DNA of 27,961 nt from CAYJWS01 sp964373925. GTDB taxonomy: Bacteria > Patescibacteriota > Patescibacteriia > Buchananbacterales > GWA2-38-13. A program made the translations under genes and the position numbers. Position 1 is the stretch's first letter, and every line of letters begins with the position of its first letter. The stretch spans positions 1 to 27,961 of the forward strand of contig CAYJWS010000009.1 in assembly GCA_964373925.1 (NCBI GenBank), written 5' to 3'. Positions 10,501-15,397 of the stretch are shown here, one piece after another. Below the pieces are notes generated by a model. It was given only the letters and a program-made list of their open reading frames with translations. It did not search any database and was not told where the DNA came from.

Positions 10501-10809
10501 GGCGATATAGGTTGCAAGATCAATGGCAATGGTTCTCAAAAAATATCGCACGGCGTTTTTAAAGGCAACGGCAAACACCGAGTCTTTTGCCTTTTTTTCT
10601 TCTTCTGCTTGCGATTTTTGAAGCTCTATCTGGGTTTGCTCGCCCGTATTCACCTCAACTCCGTCTACTGACTTCACCGGCGGAGACAAGACCGCCCAAG
10701 CTTTTGGGGCAAAAGAAAAGGAAACGAAAAAAGAAAAAGAAAATACTATCAATACAAGTATCTTTATCTTCCCTTTTATATATTTTATCTTTTTATTTTT
10801 TGTATGCAT
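1600..10809 (-). CDS. Giant secreted cysteine-rich multidomain surface protein (~3069 aa)
   Basis: One continuous frame of about 3070 codons. The frame can be extended to a TTG at 10836, but I prefer the ATG at 10809 because it gives a clean Sec signal peptide (basic MHTKNKKIKYIKGK, hydrophobic core, cleavage after AWA). No C-terminal membrane anchor or sorting motif is visible. From about residue 590 to 2070 the protein has at least nine modules with a C-x6-C pair usually followed by x2 and an aromatic residue (KECDAKDSGCHEF, KQCAAKDAGCDEF). They are interleaved with four jelly-roll-like, carbohydrate-binding-type segments starting with N-G-x-F-E-like motifs near residues 670, 885, 1410 and 1870. 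A second Cys-rich region with C-x-GDP/NDG repeats spans about 2655-2855. A PKD-like beta domain (EINWGDSQPP) lies near 2930-3025. The role is unknown; placement directly before a VirB6-like gene suggests the exterior part of an envelope apparatus. Base composition is visibly more GC-rich than the neighbours. Confidence 0.85.
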   Translation of the reverse strand: MHTKNKKIKYIKGKIKILVLIVFSFSFFVSFSFAPKAWAVLSPPVKSVDGVEVNTGEQTQIELQKSQAEEEKKAKDSVFAVAFKNAVRYFLRTIAIDLATYIASGSEGQKPLFYTEGWGTYLKREADNAAGTFINGLANGLKLGNICSLNFDLKLGLTLGLIAAKKPQPPACSFSQLLKNWETSLSDPNKFLRGIDAYFNPNENDFAVGLEVHSSFLRKITDKINEKTNNRKEGNGIKPLTDEISGFIKTPGTLIAEKIGIDMKDQNADALTFTGQVAADTLNAFTSTLASKFLERFFKKGLALQSSLGKEERFNWDNLEAITSPNASPNRGGRDDARREFSSFISPSFGLGNPAANRIDVTAELLNEGIINIQFKTAIDRKFTISQAIREGLFLTEGAGSTFGFTSSNNQPDSHEGYSYNSMVILRKYRVLPVGWELAASYIKENFQNRIYSLGDIIRDYDNASSPFYRLIDTSWVLKAPDTFCRLEGPGDELLLDDWRTEKRNDTTQDPPQEYAFNQHNISRKNYCADSKSCIYEDGSGNCIYYGYCTEEKSLWRFSGETCPAYYNTCQKFTDEDNETSAFLASTLDSKDCSVDSVGCQWYCTEYNAYNNIWTCLDDGEKTLKSCDDSNGCAVVDSKTGETCTIPYKNVSCTVSACSPQSNVLINGSFEKASANNTSLPDSWDRQSGVLDDISRVNGVGQKVNAGSYSMRLSYFGGPLKKIIARSQPITIDPTKTYTLLGKIYNNLIYGKAYIAILDPATNSIIGEPGGCTTNAEIAKGTWVSASCTFTINPGPHTISVGLFIEDTNNYPVGTAWFDDVRVQPACPDRDVVIYLNANDSLDESKLYVDRDVKECDAKDSGCHEFIRTKPGLGTNFIYNGGFENWQDQEPPLGWIGTGAQNIEKVSSDAPQGKLNVRFNASANIDSQKTNLLSSGKKYIISLFAKKEGVNNGLFLRMYYTDNAGVQVEFPNLDFGLGAGANLDLKDQWSRIISKPFNLPEGKDFYFEVDQDTNEISSIDALMIEEVEEGVATAQAYSDYGEKNSVFQKQPPAYLNCTGDPEKDHTSCSNFAILCSRDEVGCELYGPTNNDPSVPGVVTEFDRCPRECSGYQTFKQTATNFEEEKFPIFFIPKTGKQCAAKDAGCDEFTNLDTVSKGGEGREYFKYLRQCQKPNDSCQTFYTWVGSDTAGFQLKVYSLKDAFNNQTGAAESDANPDIVPNPRKDLGRCVEFLNAPLLSTEAVCKAAGNTWMYDACYDGSVDSVASAKNAQTNPNCREFYSTSSATGDPQYVIVQNTIACTDQCFPYRLSNTIQTDCEFSGGAFGVCAAPTPADCANAKGFTFLGSQECYDREQDCTDAGFAWTTKNQCVYQAVPSEGVKCSAQSASCREYKGNTSGNVRVVFTDNFEEGNTVSWSLGAISNEALAVGGHSLQSELSGSQLARTFSITGNNGVCQELIGGLGYTACTSAIKTNCFDKASNTCIFANTSQQCVAQAGNTRCGLLDGKIVAGASYVISFWAKSAQTQLGDVDIELNGIPSSKQIATVQVGQNWQEYTVGPFDVGPNDVAAGMWLDLVSSPTRPMYYDFITIKQVRQYNYLIKNSWKTPEICDTNPYINPARFPPPNAPQYMVGCRDYQSASGKTEYLKSFTKLCRESAVGCEMLIDTHNTASPLAQTYNSEYPISRIDVPEDDIIYMVNDPKKTCGVNAVGCEAVGEPVLSGVNGSLVGYNSKYFINDPEKYQSILCNENALECKQYVSEKEGVVYFKDPKNRTCEYKQVTGSSSYGWFKAGSTSSFPDCPLENNNLSQAQPGKSCVGGDTPGKICLNDTECQNGRCDQWVGSCKEEASGCSAYIDPQSIVNNNTIANGNFESFYKVCSSSKSPCNSPDQCPVGEECGPETRLYRWAASDPNKITHVKGGGYAGSSGVEFAGGIDAGGSPVIVSIAQGKTLEKGVLYTVFARSKNTSDDAKVTVEASQPDSFSQFDNSLQLNVEKSIAIVPVKNINADEFTIFAGRFFVENQDTNVTVKVTGNRGVFDDIELKKTGVYYNLSKDVDKRSCNGLINAENGCVLFNDMSQSLLIFNSLETKKNAPPTLCKESGCDSNVIIKVTPDRDCAKWLECVSGREQTNFKTGKKENFCQNIAECTSLNPANGQCNNFPQVNKTVQEYDPGSADLIKNISGYAKVGYKWDENSSVPGYYPYAAMEQEKVCVRPLEKTGEECIENEDCNSSALANDGACQPILKVRDDKNLYEQCRLYPEGGSPRWGDKGPTDTGDKPAGSVVTDLNNPLGQKFWIDAGIDSKNQKILSDAAECSYYKDDNIFQGMYGFCIEKDPRSPYLCLNWLPVDELTGGVLGAAWTDNIRDNMFYCAAGSVLEYREPHTEKDCMYGELWATILADITPIGAAINYGVAYGTGACGNVVCPYGYIPSIKRKGCGDFFDPGTECSWTCTPDPKDYKFTDSDGKKWYDYREKKDKNKNFVKKHIMYCPDCDSGKVFYDPEDPDEKEKEPGGWRRICDAVVKVSGDDGANRGWKRRLEALPEFKEAGYKVPDFGFVVDTINNPFGSIGKRWKGNPNAWPYLLDTVDATKFEKPYFDVFRGGENVGQIYHDTFSSVDPVPYATNPQGGFERIKRLFAQSFGTWQWSGTNYTPVQPAESRCVGGSHDGDVCTGNPGACIDTTSTCLVGGGTGFCAYFNPASSSFVRDEALSCSDNPNAISPTCQGANYVFCATGKCGTAGNPPENWSQKPCTGDPQCATTGEKCLFPTNGYGHCTGDPKKSCTDNAVCGNAGLGTCDGLGGAEGYCSSGSNDGDACINNGGCKADGAICIGRCSSSSSIQTNECYSTPGDPAKTADAFCRKDGVCTDFNYWQPPALLCRGNIRPNYFLEQPLNPLDPPTPNPADPLAPGDWCGVSPQVFGVAVQNATGPIYTIGGGSGEITLNFNVNIDDDQLPLKRLEINWGDSQPPNVIAPATGLRDKPDASDPFSFTHIYFYDKAFDTGCQSGPSGCNGRNDYKVYILVKDNWGWCTCKDLGNCQFAGTDNECQNQRSADLDTSNSWIGVNTIIRVCETQC

Positions 10810-10872
10810 GGCGCTTAGAGGAATGCGTACCTTCAATCATTGTATTTAGAGCGTAAGCACTTATCCTTTTTC

Positions 10873-10955
10873 TGTCATCCTCGCGAATGCGGGGATCCAG
10901 TATAGGGCTTATTTCCGAGGCATGGATTCCCCCGCCAGCTGGCGGGGGAATGACA
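10873..10955. repeat. MITE-like palindromic repeat element with 26-bp perfect core palindrome
   Basis: The gap between the giant gene and the TSP3 gene holds an 83-bp element bounded by TGTCAT and ATGACA inverted ends. Inside, a half-site of the form CTCGCGAATGCGGGGATCCAG is followed by ATGGATTCC and a perfect 26-bp palindrome at 10926-10951 (arms ATTCCCCCGCCAG / CTGGCGGGGGAAT). The layout is that of small intergenic palindromic elements seen in many bacteria; I see no coding potential. It could fold as a strong hairpin between the two transcripts. Confidence 0.75.
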
Positions 10956-10987
10956 CCAAGTTATGTATAACTGCGTAAGCTATAGTA

Positions 10988-11800
10988 TTATTGGCTTTGA
11001 ATCGTCTCATTAAGGATTTGCCTAATCTCTTCATCGGAAAATTTATCAATAAGCTCTTGTGACATTCCGTTTTGAAGCAAAAATTCGCGCAACTTTTGCG
11101 GAGACATGTTTTTAATATTAGGAGATGCGGTTTGCTGGGTATCTGTTTGGATATCGCCTCCTAAAACTTTATTATATTCTCTCATAAGATCTTCATCTGA
11201 AAGAGACTCATAGAGCTTCGCGTCAACTCCGCTCTTTTTCAAAATTTCGCGAAGATATTGAGGCGTGATAGCGCTCCCAATATCAACTTGAGCTTGTGGC
11301 AATGAATCAGTATCTCCTTGTGTTTCTTGCGGCCGAGTCTTTCCATCGCAATTTGTTCCTAAAAGACAATTCGGATCTGTTCCTTTTGTTATTTCTTCAT
11401 AATCGCTTGTCCCATCCGAATCCGTATCTTCAAGATACGGCGATGTGTAATACAGAACATTCTCATCACTATCGCTTAATCCATCATTATCGGTGTCAAG
11501 CGTCAAAGCTCCTCTCAACGTTTCGCTTGGATCCGCAGAGAGCGAATCAAGAGCAACTTTTTTTGACTGATTCACGCCCAAAATATCATACGGTTTTTGA
11601 ATACGCTTATATATCCCAAAAGATCCTACAAAAACCGAGGTTATTCCCAATACTACAACAACATACAGCGCGCTATTATTTTTCAAGAATCTTTTTTTCT
11701 TTTTTTGTACAGGCGCGCTTTTTCTCCATGAACCCCTTTGCTCATTTTGAAGGCTATATATGGAATCTATAATGTCTTTTTTTCTGTAATCTTCATTCAT
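10988..11800 (-). CDS. Membrane-anchored TSP3-repeat protein with duplicated C-terminal helical motif
   Basis: A 270-residue protein with a basic cytoplasmic N-terminus, one transmembrane helix (about 43-63) and an exported remainder. Two thrombospondin type 3 calcium-binding loops are plain: DTDNDGLSDSDE (102-113) and DTDSDGTSDYEE (125-136). TSP3 loops of this kind bind Ca2+ and act as rigid spacers. The C-terminus has an internal duplication: residues 178-213 (TPQYLREILKKSGVD..LSDEDLMREYNKVL) and 231-267 (MSPQKLREFLLQNGMS..FSDEEIRQILNETI) align throughout, each looking like a helix-turn-helix pair. I do not recognise that repeat as a named family. It lies downstream of rsmA but has its own promoter-like sequence, and upstream of the giant gene across a 178-bp gap with a palindromic element. 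The function is unknown; an envelope or surface role is inferred. Confidence 0.85.
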   Translation of the reverse strand: MNEDYRKKDIIDSIYSLQNEQRGSWRKSAPVQKKKKRFLKNNSALYVVVVLGITSVFVGSFGIYKRIQKPYDILGVNQSKKVALDSLSADPSETLRGALTLDTDNDGLSDSDENVLYYTSPYLEDTDSDGTSDYEEITKGTDPNCLLGTNCDGKTRPQETQGDTDSLPQAQVDIGSAITPQYLREILKKSGVDAKLYESLSDEDLMREYNKVLGGDIQTDTQQTASPNIKNMSPQKLREFLLQNGMSQELIDKFSDEEIRQILNETIQSQ

Positions 11801-11871
11801 GGTTTTAAAATAAAAAAATCACTAACACACCAAAAAAACTATAGGTGCTACAACGTTGTTATTATACCATA

Positions 11872-11900
11872 ATTATACAATTAGAAGTAATATATTACAA
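11872..11900 (-). promoter_or_regulatory. Predicted sigma70-type promoter of the TSP3 membrane protein gene
   Basis: Read on the minus strand: -35 TTGTAA (11895-11900), a 17-base spacer, and -10 TATAAT (11872-11877). A second TATAAT lies just downstream at 11861-11866. The expected start is near 11865, giving a leader of about 65 nt before the ATG at 11800. I see no riboswitch-like fold in the leader. Confidence 0.55.
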
Positions 11901-11921
11901 CAAATTTTGTGGGTAATTGAA

Positions 11922-11948
11922 AAGGGTAAAAAAATATTTTTTACCCTT
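11922..11948 (-). terminator. Hairpin 3' of rsmA, possible intrinsic terminator
   Basis: A 12-bp perfect inverted repeat (AAGGGTAAAAAA / TTTTTTACCCTT) with a 3-base loop, 37 bases after the rsmA stop. The stem itself supplies the U-run rather than a separate tail, so termination strength is uncertain. Confidence 0.5.
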
Positions 11949-11984
11949 GAAAAAAAATGGATTTTTTATTATAATATATTTTTA

Positions 11985-12899
11985 CTAAAAAAATCCTCTT
12001 TTAGTAAATGTAGTTTCTTCATAGAGCCTAGAAGCGAGTTTTAGCCATTTTTCTACAGAAATATCTTGCGCGCGAGCCTGTGGTTGTATTGAAAGTTTTT
12101 GAAAAATTTCTTTAATATCATCGGCTAAAACCTTTTTCTTCAAAAGAGATGAAAATCCGGACGCTAAATTATTATGAAGCTGTTTTCTGCGCGACGAAAA
12201 TCCAAACTTCACTAAGCGAAAAATGGATTTTTCGTCAACTCCGGCACTACGTTGCTTCTCCTCCATCTCTTCTTGTGTGTATGGAGTAATTTTTACTATA
12301 GCGGAATCAACCTTGGGTTCGGGCCAAAAATTTTCCTTTGCCACGAGTCCAATAATTTTCGCGTCAGCGAAAAATTGCACCGAGAAACTCAAAAGGCTCA
12401 TTGTGCCGGGTTTAGCGCATATCCTCTCCACCACTTCTTTTTGCAAGAGAAGCGCCATTACTTTTGGCTTATTTTTTTCAGTTAAAAATTTTCGCAAAAA
12501 ATGCGAGGTGATATTGTACGGAAGATTGGAAACAATTTTATAGTTGCTCGAAAAATTTTCAGAAGGGTTAAAACGAAGAATGTCTTGCCTGACAATGGAA
12601 ATATTTTTATATCCGGCAAGCTGATCATTTAGAATAGAAACAAATTTTTCATCAATCTCCACGGCTGTAATGTGTTTCGCCCTATCGGCTAAAAGAGACG
12701 TAAGCGTTCCAAACCCCGGGCCTACTTCCAATACCGAGTCCCCCGCTTGAACCTCTGCGCTCTCAACAATTTTTTTCAAGATTTCCTTGCTGCACAAAAA
12801 GTTCTGCCCGCGCTTGCGCTCGGGATATATGCCGTACATTTTACACAACGCTACTATCGCTTTTTTTTCATTGTGAATATTGTAATTTGTTGATTTCAT
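11985..12899 (-). CDS. rsmA: 16S rRNA dimethyladenosine transferase RsmA (KsgA)
   Basis: This enzyme uses S-adenosylmethionine to dimethylate two adjacent adenosines in the helix 45 loop of 16S rRNA during late small-subunit assembly. With the start at 12899 the product is 304 residues. Visible motifs: the family N-terminal signature GQNFL (31-35), the SAM-binding loop LEVGPGFGTL (57-66), the acidic ribose-binding VEID (80-83), RQDIL (104-108), the catalytic NLPY (125-128) and a C-terminal helical domain with FSSRRKQLHNNL. The frame extends upstream to 13064, but that stretch would overlap the divergent gene at 12925 and has no family similarity. An alternative ATG at 12839 is also possible and would give a length nearer the usual ~265-285. 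The gap to the divergent gene is only 25 bases. Confidence 0.95.
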   Translation of the reverse strand: MKSTNYNIHNEKKAIVALCKMYGIYPERKRGQNFLCSKEILKKIVESAEVQAGDSVLEVGPGFGTLTSLLADRAKHITAVEIDEKFVSILNDQLAGYKNISIVRQDILRFNPSENFSSNYKIVSNLPYNITSHFLRKFLTEKNKPKVMALLLQKEVVERICAKPGTMSLLSFSVQFFADAKIIGLVAKENFWPEPKVDSAIVKITPYTQEEMEEKQRSAGVDEKSIFRLVKFGFSSRRKQLHNNLASGFSSLLKKKVLADDIKEIFQKLSIQPQARAQDISVEKWLKLASRLYEETTFTKRGFF

Positions 12900-12924
12900 G
12901 TATTTTATGGTATAGTACGTATGT

Positions 12925-13347
12925 ATGAAAAAAATTATGTTTAAAAAAATCCATTTTGGCTTTGCACTGCTGGTGCTCACGACCATCTCCATAATCCCAA
13001 TTTCTATATTTTTGCTCTTCTCTCTTACTGCTAACACAAACGAGGCCAATGCCATTGCTACCACATCTTTTGGTGGCAGAATAACCTATACATCTGAGTG
13101 TGTAATTGAAGATCCCGTATTTGAACCTACTGTATGCCACACCTGTCTTTTGTGCACGGGCCTTTTAGGAAGCGCGTGCGCGGGAGTTACAGAGATTCAG
13201 TTTAAACCATCGCCTTTAAGTAAATGGCTCTATGTATGCCCAAGTAAAGCATTCTTATACAAAGGGGGCCGGCCGCGCATTGGAGCTGCAATACTTGGAA
13301 ATGGCTTAAACCAATTTACCCCGATTCAAATTGGTCTTAGCAGATGA
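12925..13347 (+). CDS. Small secreted cysteine-rich protein, function unknown
   Basis: The only convincing plus-strand gene. The 140-residue product starts MKKIMFKK, followed by a hydrophobic stretch (about 10-35) and a likely signal-peptidase region TANTNEANA. The exported part has six cysteines, including a C-x2-C-x3-C cluster (CHTCLLC) and a later YVCP, and a Gly/Pro-rich C-terminus ending QIGLSR. I do not recognise a named family. It is divergent from rsmA with a 25-base gap, and its last 22 bases overlap the 3' end of the tsaC-like gene. The sequence just before the ATG contains TATAGT at a distance that would make the transcript nearly leaderless. Support is the signal peptide, the patterned cysteines and the absence of a competing gene in 12925-13325. 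Confidence 0.65.
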   Translation: MKKIMFKKIHFGFALLVLTTISIIPISIFLLFSLTANTNEANAIATTSFGGRITYTSECVIEDPVFEPTVCHTCLLCTGLLGSACAGVTEIQFKPSPLSKWLYVCPSKAFLYKGGRPRIGAAILGNGLNQFTPIQIGLSR

Positions 13348-13919
13348 AGCTTCGGAATCGCGCCCTTCCGGATAATTTTTATTGTTCCGATTGCATTCAC
13401 CTTCACTATGGTTGAAGGTTTTTTTCTTATTAACTTCCCGCTGTCTATAATGCATTCAGGCGCGTATTGATTATTTTTATGCTGTTTTTGGAACTCCCGT
13501 ATGCTAAATGGCGAGTCTTTTCCGCTTATATTAGCGGAGGTTGCTATAATTGGGCATTGCGCTATGCGCGCGAGCTCGCGCGCCAATGCATTTTTAGGAA
13601 CTCTTACCGCGTATTTATTTGAAACAACAAGCGAGAGCGGCCCAGGCCAGTATTTTTTCGCCAACTTTTTTTCAAAAGTATTTAATTGAAAAAATTTCTC
13701 AACTTGTCGGATATCGGATGCGATAAGCGTAAACTTTACGTCTTTTCGTTTTTTTATCTGTAAAATTTTTTTTATAACTTTTGCATTGTCAAAAACTCCG
13801 CCTATGGCGTAGGCGGTATCGGTAGGATACACTATAACGCCTCCGCTTTTTAAAATCTTCTTAATATCTGACAGCGTATCCTTTGGAAATATATTATTGT
13901 GAATGGTAATAAACTTCAT
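13326..13919 (-). CDS. tsaC: Sua5/YciO/YrdC-family L-threonylcarbamoyladenylate synthase
   Basis: TsaC/Sua5 proteins make threonylcarbamoyl-AMP from threonine, bicarbonate and ATP, the first step of the t6A modification of ANN-decoding tRNAs. From the ATG at 13919 the product is 197 residues, the short TsaC/YrdC form without the C-terminal Sua5 domain. Motifs: YPTDTAYAIG (31-40), a KKRK nucleotide-binding stretch (about 57-60), WPGPLSLVV (91-99), VRVP (105-108) and IATSANISG (125-133). The frame runs on to an ATG at 13970, but those 17 codons (SSVESAGQPWVEKFAS) lie in repeat-like DNA and do not match the family start. The 3' end overlaps the convergent small secreted gene by 22 bases, so antisense interference between the two messages is possible. 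Confidence 0.92.
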   Translation of the reverse strand: MKFITIHNNIFPKDTLSDIKKILKSGGVIVYPTDTAYAIGGVFDNAKVIKKILQIKKRKDVKFTLIASDIRQVEKFFQLNTFEKKLAKKYWPGPLSLVVSNKYAVRVPKNALARELARIAQCPIIATSANISGKDSPFSIREFQKQHKNNQYAPECIIDSGKLIRKKPSTIVKVNAIGTIKIIRKGAIPKLHLLRPI

Positions 13920-14288
13920 AGAGGCGAATTTCTCAACCCAAGGCTGACCCGCGGATTCGACTGAGCTCACCGACGAAGTCCTCGGGCGGGTAATTTATAA
14001 TTTTTAATTTCAACGTTCATAACTCCCCCCAGTCATTCGACGGGGCAGACCTAGCCCCTCTTACTTCAAGAGGGGAAAATTTTTGTCTCGTTCCTCCTCT
14101 TAGTGTAAGAGGAGGGCAGGAGGAGTTATAAGATATACAAGGCATAGCATTTTTTCAATTTTTTTCAGAATTACTCAAGTGCGTAACATTACAATGAACT
14201 ACCTGCAACAAGCTGACGGGGTATCAAAGTGGAATAATCTATTGTTATACAGCAAGCCGTTGGGGAATTTAATCCGAAAAGATTAAAA
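13920..14288. other. Intergenic region with repeat elements and no convincing gene
   Basis: This 369-bp stretch between the tsaC-like start and the palindrome after the femAB-like gene has no supportable gene. It holds repeat-like sequence at 13950-13990 (TTCGACTGAGCTCACCGACG), the hairpin element at 14019-14129, an A/T-rich piece at 14130-14200, and a weak pair of direct repeats (CAACAAGCTGACGGGG at 14206, CAGCAAGCCGTTGGGG at 14250). A 68-codon minus-strand frame from 14395 has no signal, family match or room apart from the femAB end, so I treat it as chance. Confidence 0.6.
14019..14129. repeat. MITE-like element with two internal hairpins
   Basis: The terminal inverted repeats ATAACTCC (14019-14026) and GGAGTTAT (14122-14129) enclose two related hairpins: CCCCTCTT / AAGAGGGG (14055-14062 with 14068-14075) and CCTCCTCTTA / TAAGAGGAGG (14093-14102 with 14106-14115). 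No reading frame is evident. The two hairpins resemble each other, as if the element arose by duplication. Confidence 0.65.
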
Positions 14289-14352
14289 AATATCATACTA
14301 TCATTTTGGACGATCGTCCAAAATGATAGTATGATATTAAATATTTTTAATC
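14281..14352 (-). terminator. 50-bp perfect palindrome ending the leuS-femAB operon
   Basis: Positions 14289-14338 form a perfect palindrome with no loop (centre CGATCG; half-site starts AATATCATACTATCATTTTG). It begins at the femAB-like stop codon. On the minus strand it is followed by a run of six T then AATC, as in an intrinsic terminator. GATTAAAAA (14281-14289) and TTTTTAATC (14344-14352) extend the inverted repeat beyond a small asymmetric insertion, so the plus strand also ends in U-rich sequence and the site may work in both directions. The stem is far longer than typical terminators. Confidence 0.75.
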
Positions 14353-15302
14353 TTTGTATACATTCTATACAAAAATTTGCGGATCGGCAGATCATACGCG
14401 CTAGCGTAGTTTACCACTCTCGTCTCTGGACTAAAGCCTAGTTTAAACCGCGTTATTCCTTCCCATGAATGATTGGATATAGATACGCCTCCAAAATTAT
14501 ATTTTTTCATTCCTCTCGCCTTCGCATCCAATATCGCGCGCCAATGCACAAGATATGGCGTCATCACGTTTTTATTATCTTCATCGCTTCCGCCATGAAG
14601 ATAATATGCGACATCCGAAGAATATAATATTAGAGCTCCTGAAATATACTTCTTCTTATATTCTGCCAAATACAGCGCCAATGAATGATCTTTTGAAAGC
14701 GCTTCAATCATCTTCTCGTAATATTTTCTTGGATGCGCCCGGATACCCTGTCGAAGAGATGTTTTTTCAACAAGGGAAATAAATTCCTCTTTCATGGCGC
14801 TTGAAATATCTTCTCCTGTTACGATAATCTCCACACCGTGCTTTTGCGCGAGCTTGATATTGTATCGCGTTTTTGATTTCATCTCAGACAATAGGGTTTC
14901 TTCGGTTTTTATTATGTCAATTGCAAATTCCTGCTCGGGCTGTACAGAAAACTGAAGTTTGCGAAAACCGCTGATCTGTAGAGCCTCTCTCGCGTCAACG
15001 CGAATAAAAATCGCTTTTTCTTTTTTCGCCAGCCCAATTGCTTCTTGTAACAAGAACTCATTCATTGCAATAGGCCTAGGAATATAGGCATACACAAATC
15101 CAAAAGGCATCGGCATAAAAATTACCTGCCAGCCGATAGATATCGCGTTGTCTTCCATAAGGGCAAGCCTTACTACTTTTCTCCCAAATGACTTTTGGAA
15201 TTCGCCCCACTGCCATGACTGCAAAAAACCTCCGTCAGAAGATGGATGGCGATATATGTACTCCGTCCAAATATTTTGGTCTTCAATTATGCGAAATTCC
15301 AT
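14337..15302 (-). CDS. FemAB-like peptidoglycan bridge-forming aminoacyltransferase (GNAT fold)
   Basis: FemA/B/X proteins add amino acids from aminoacyl-tRNA to the peptide stem of lipid II or peptidoglycan precursors, at the inner face of the membrane. This 321-residue protein has the family features: FLQSWQWGEFQKSFG (26-40), IRVDAREAL, the EMKSKTRYNIKLAQKHG stretch preceding the second acyltransferase-like fold, and the C-terminal YYLHGGSDEDNKN .. PYLVHWRAILDAKARG .. YNFGG core. The usual coiled-coil insertion of staphylococcal FemA is not evident, as in the shorter FemX-like forms. It is the last gene of the apparent leuS operon, 71 bases after the riboflavin kinase gene. Sharing an operon with an aminoacyl-tRNA synthetase is suggestive because Fem enzymes consume aminoacyl-tRNA, but leucine as substrate is speculation. 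Confidence 0.88.
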   Translation of the reverse strand: MEFRIIEDQNIWTEYIYRHPSSDGGFLQSWQWGEFQKSFGRKVVRLALMEDNAISIGWQVIFMPMPFGFVYAYIPRPIAMNEFLLQEAIGLAKKEKAIFIRVDAREALQISGFRKLQFSVQPEQEFAIDIIKTEETLLSEMKSKTRYNIKLAQKHGVEIIVTGEDISSAMKEEFISLVEKTSLRQGIRAHPRKYYEKMIEALSKDHSLALYLAEYKKKYISGALILYSSDVAYYLHGGSDEDNKNVMTPYLVHWRAILDAKARGMKKYNFGGVSISNHSWEGITRFKLGFSPETRVVNYASAYDLPIRKFLYRMYTKIKNI

Positions 15303-15354
15303 AAAAATGGTTATTTTCTAAGACTTGCTGATTTGATCAATTTTTATGTGTTTC

Positions 15355-15397
15355 AGTGTCATTCCCCCGATAGCTATCGGGGGGCAGAAATGACACT
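15355..15397. repeat. Palindromic repeat overlapping the 3' end of the riboflavin kinase gene
   Basis: Outer inverted repeats AGTGTCATT (15355-15363) and AATGACACT (15389-15397) enclose the perfect 20-bp palindrome CCCCCGATAGCTATCGGGGG at 15364-15383. The riboflavin kinase stop codon is inside the palindrome, so the element supplies the last seven codons of that gene. Confidence 0.8.

Noticed and set aside
10810..10836. Nine-codon upstream extension of the giant gene to a TTG
   Set aside because: TTG start without a ribosome site; the ATG at 10809 already gives a complete signal peptide.
12900..13064. 55-codon upstream extension of rsmA
   Set aside because: It would cover the start and signal-peptide region of the divergent gene and has no similarity to the RsmA N-terminus.
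13920..13970. 17-codon upstream extension of the tsaC-like gene
   Set aside because: Lies in repeat-like DNA and does not match the family N-terminus; MKFITI at 13919 is the natural start.
14189..14395. 68-codon minus-strand frame MICRSANFC...
   Set aside because: Overlaps the femAB-like 3' end and the 50-bp palindrome; no sign of a real protein.
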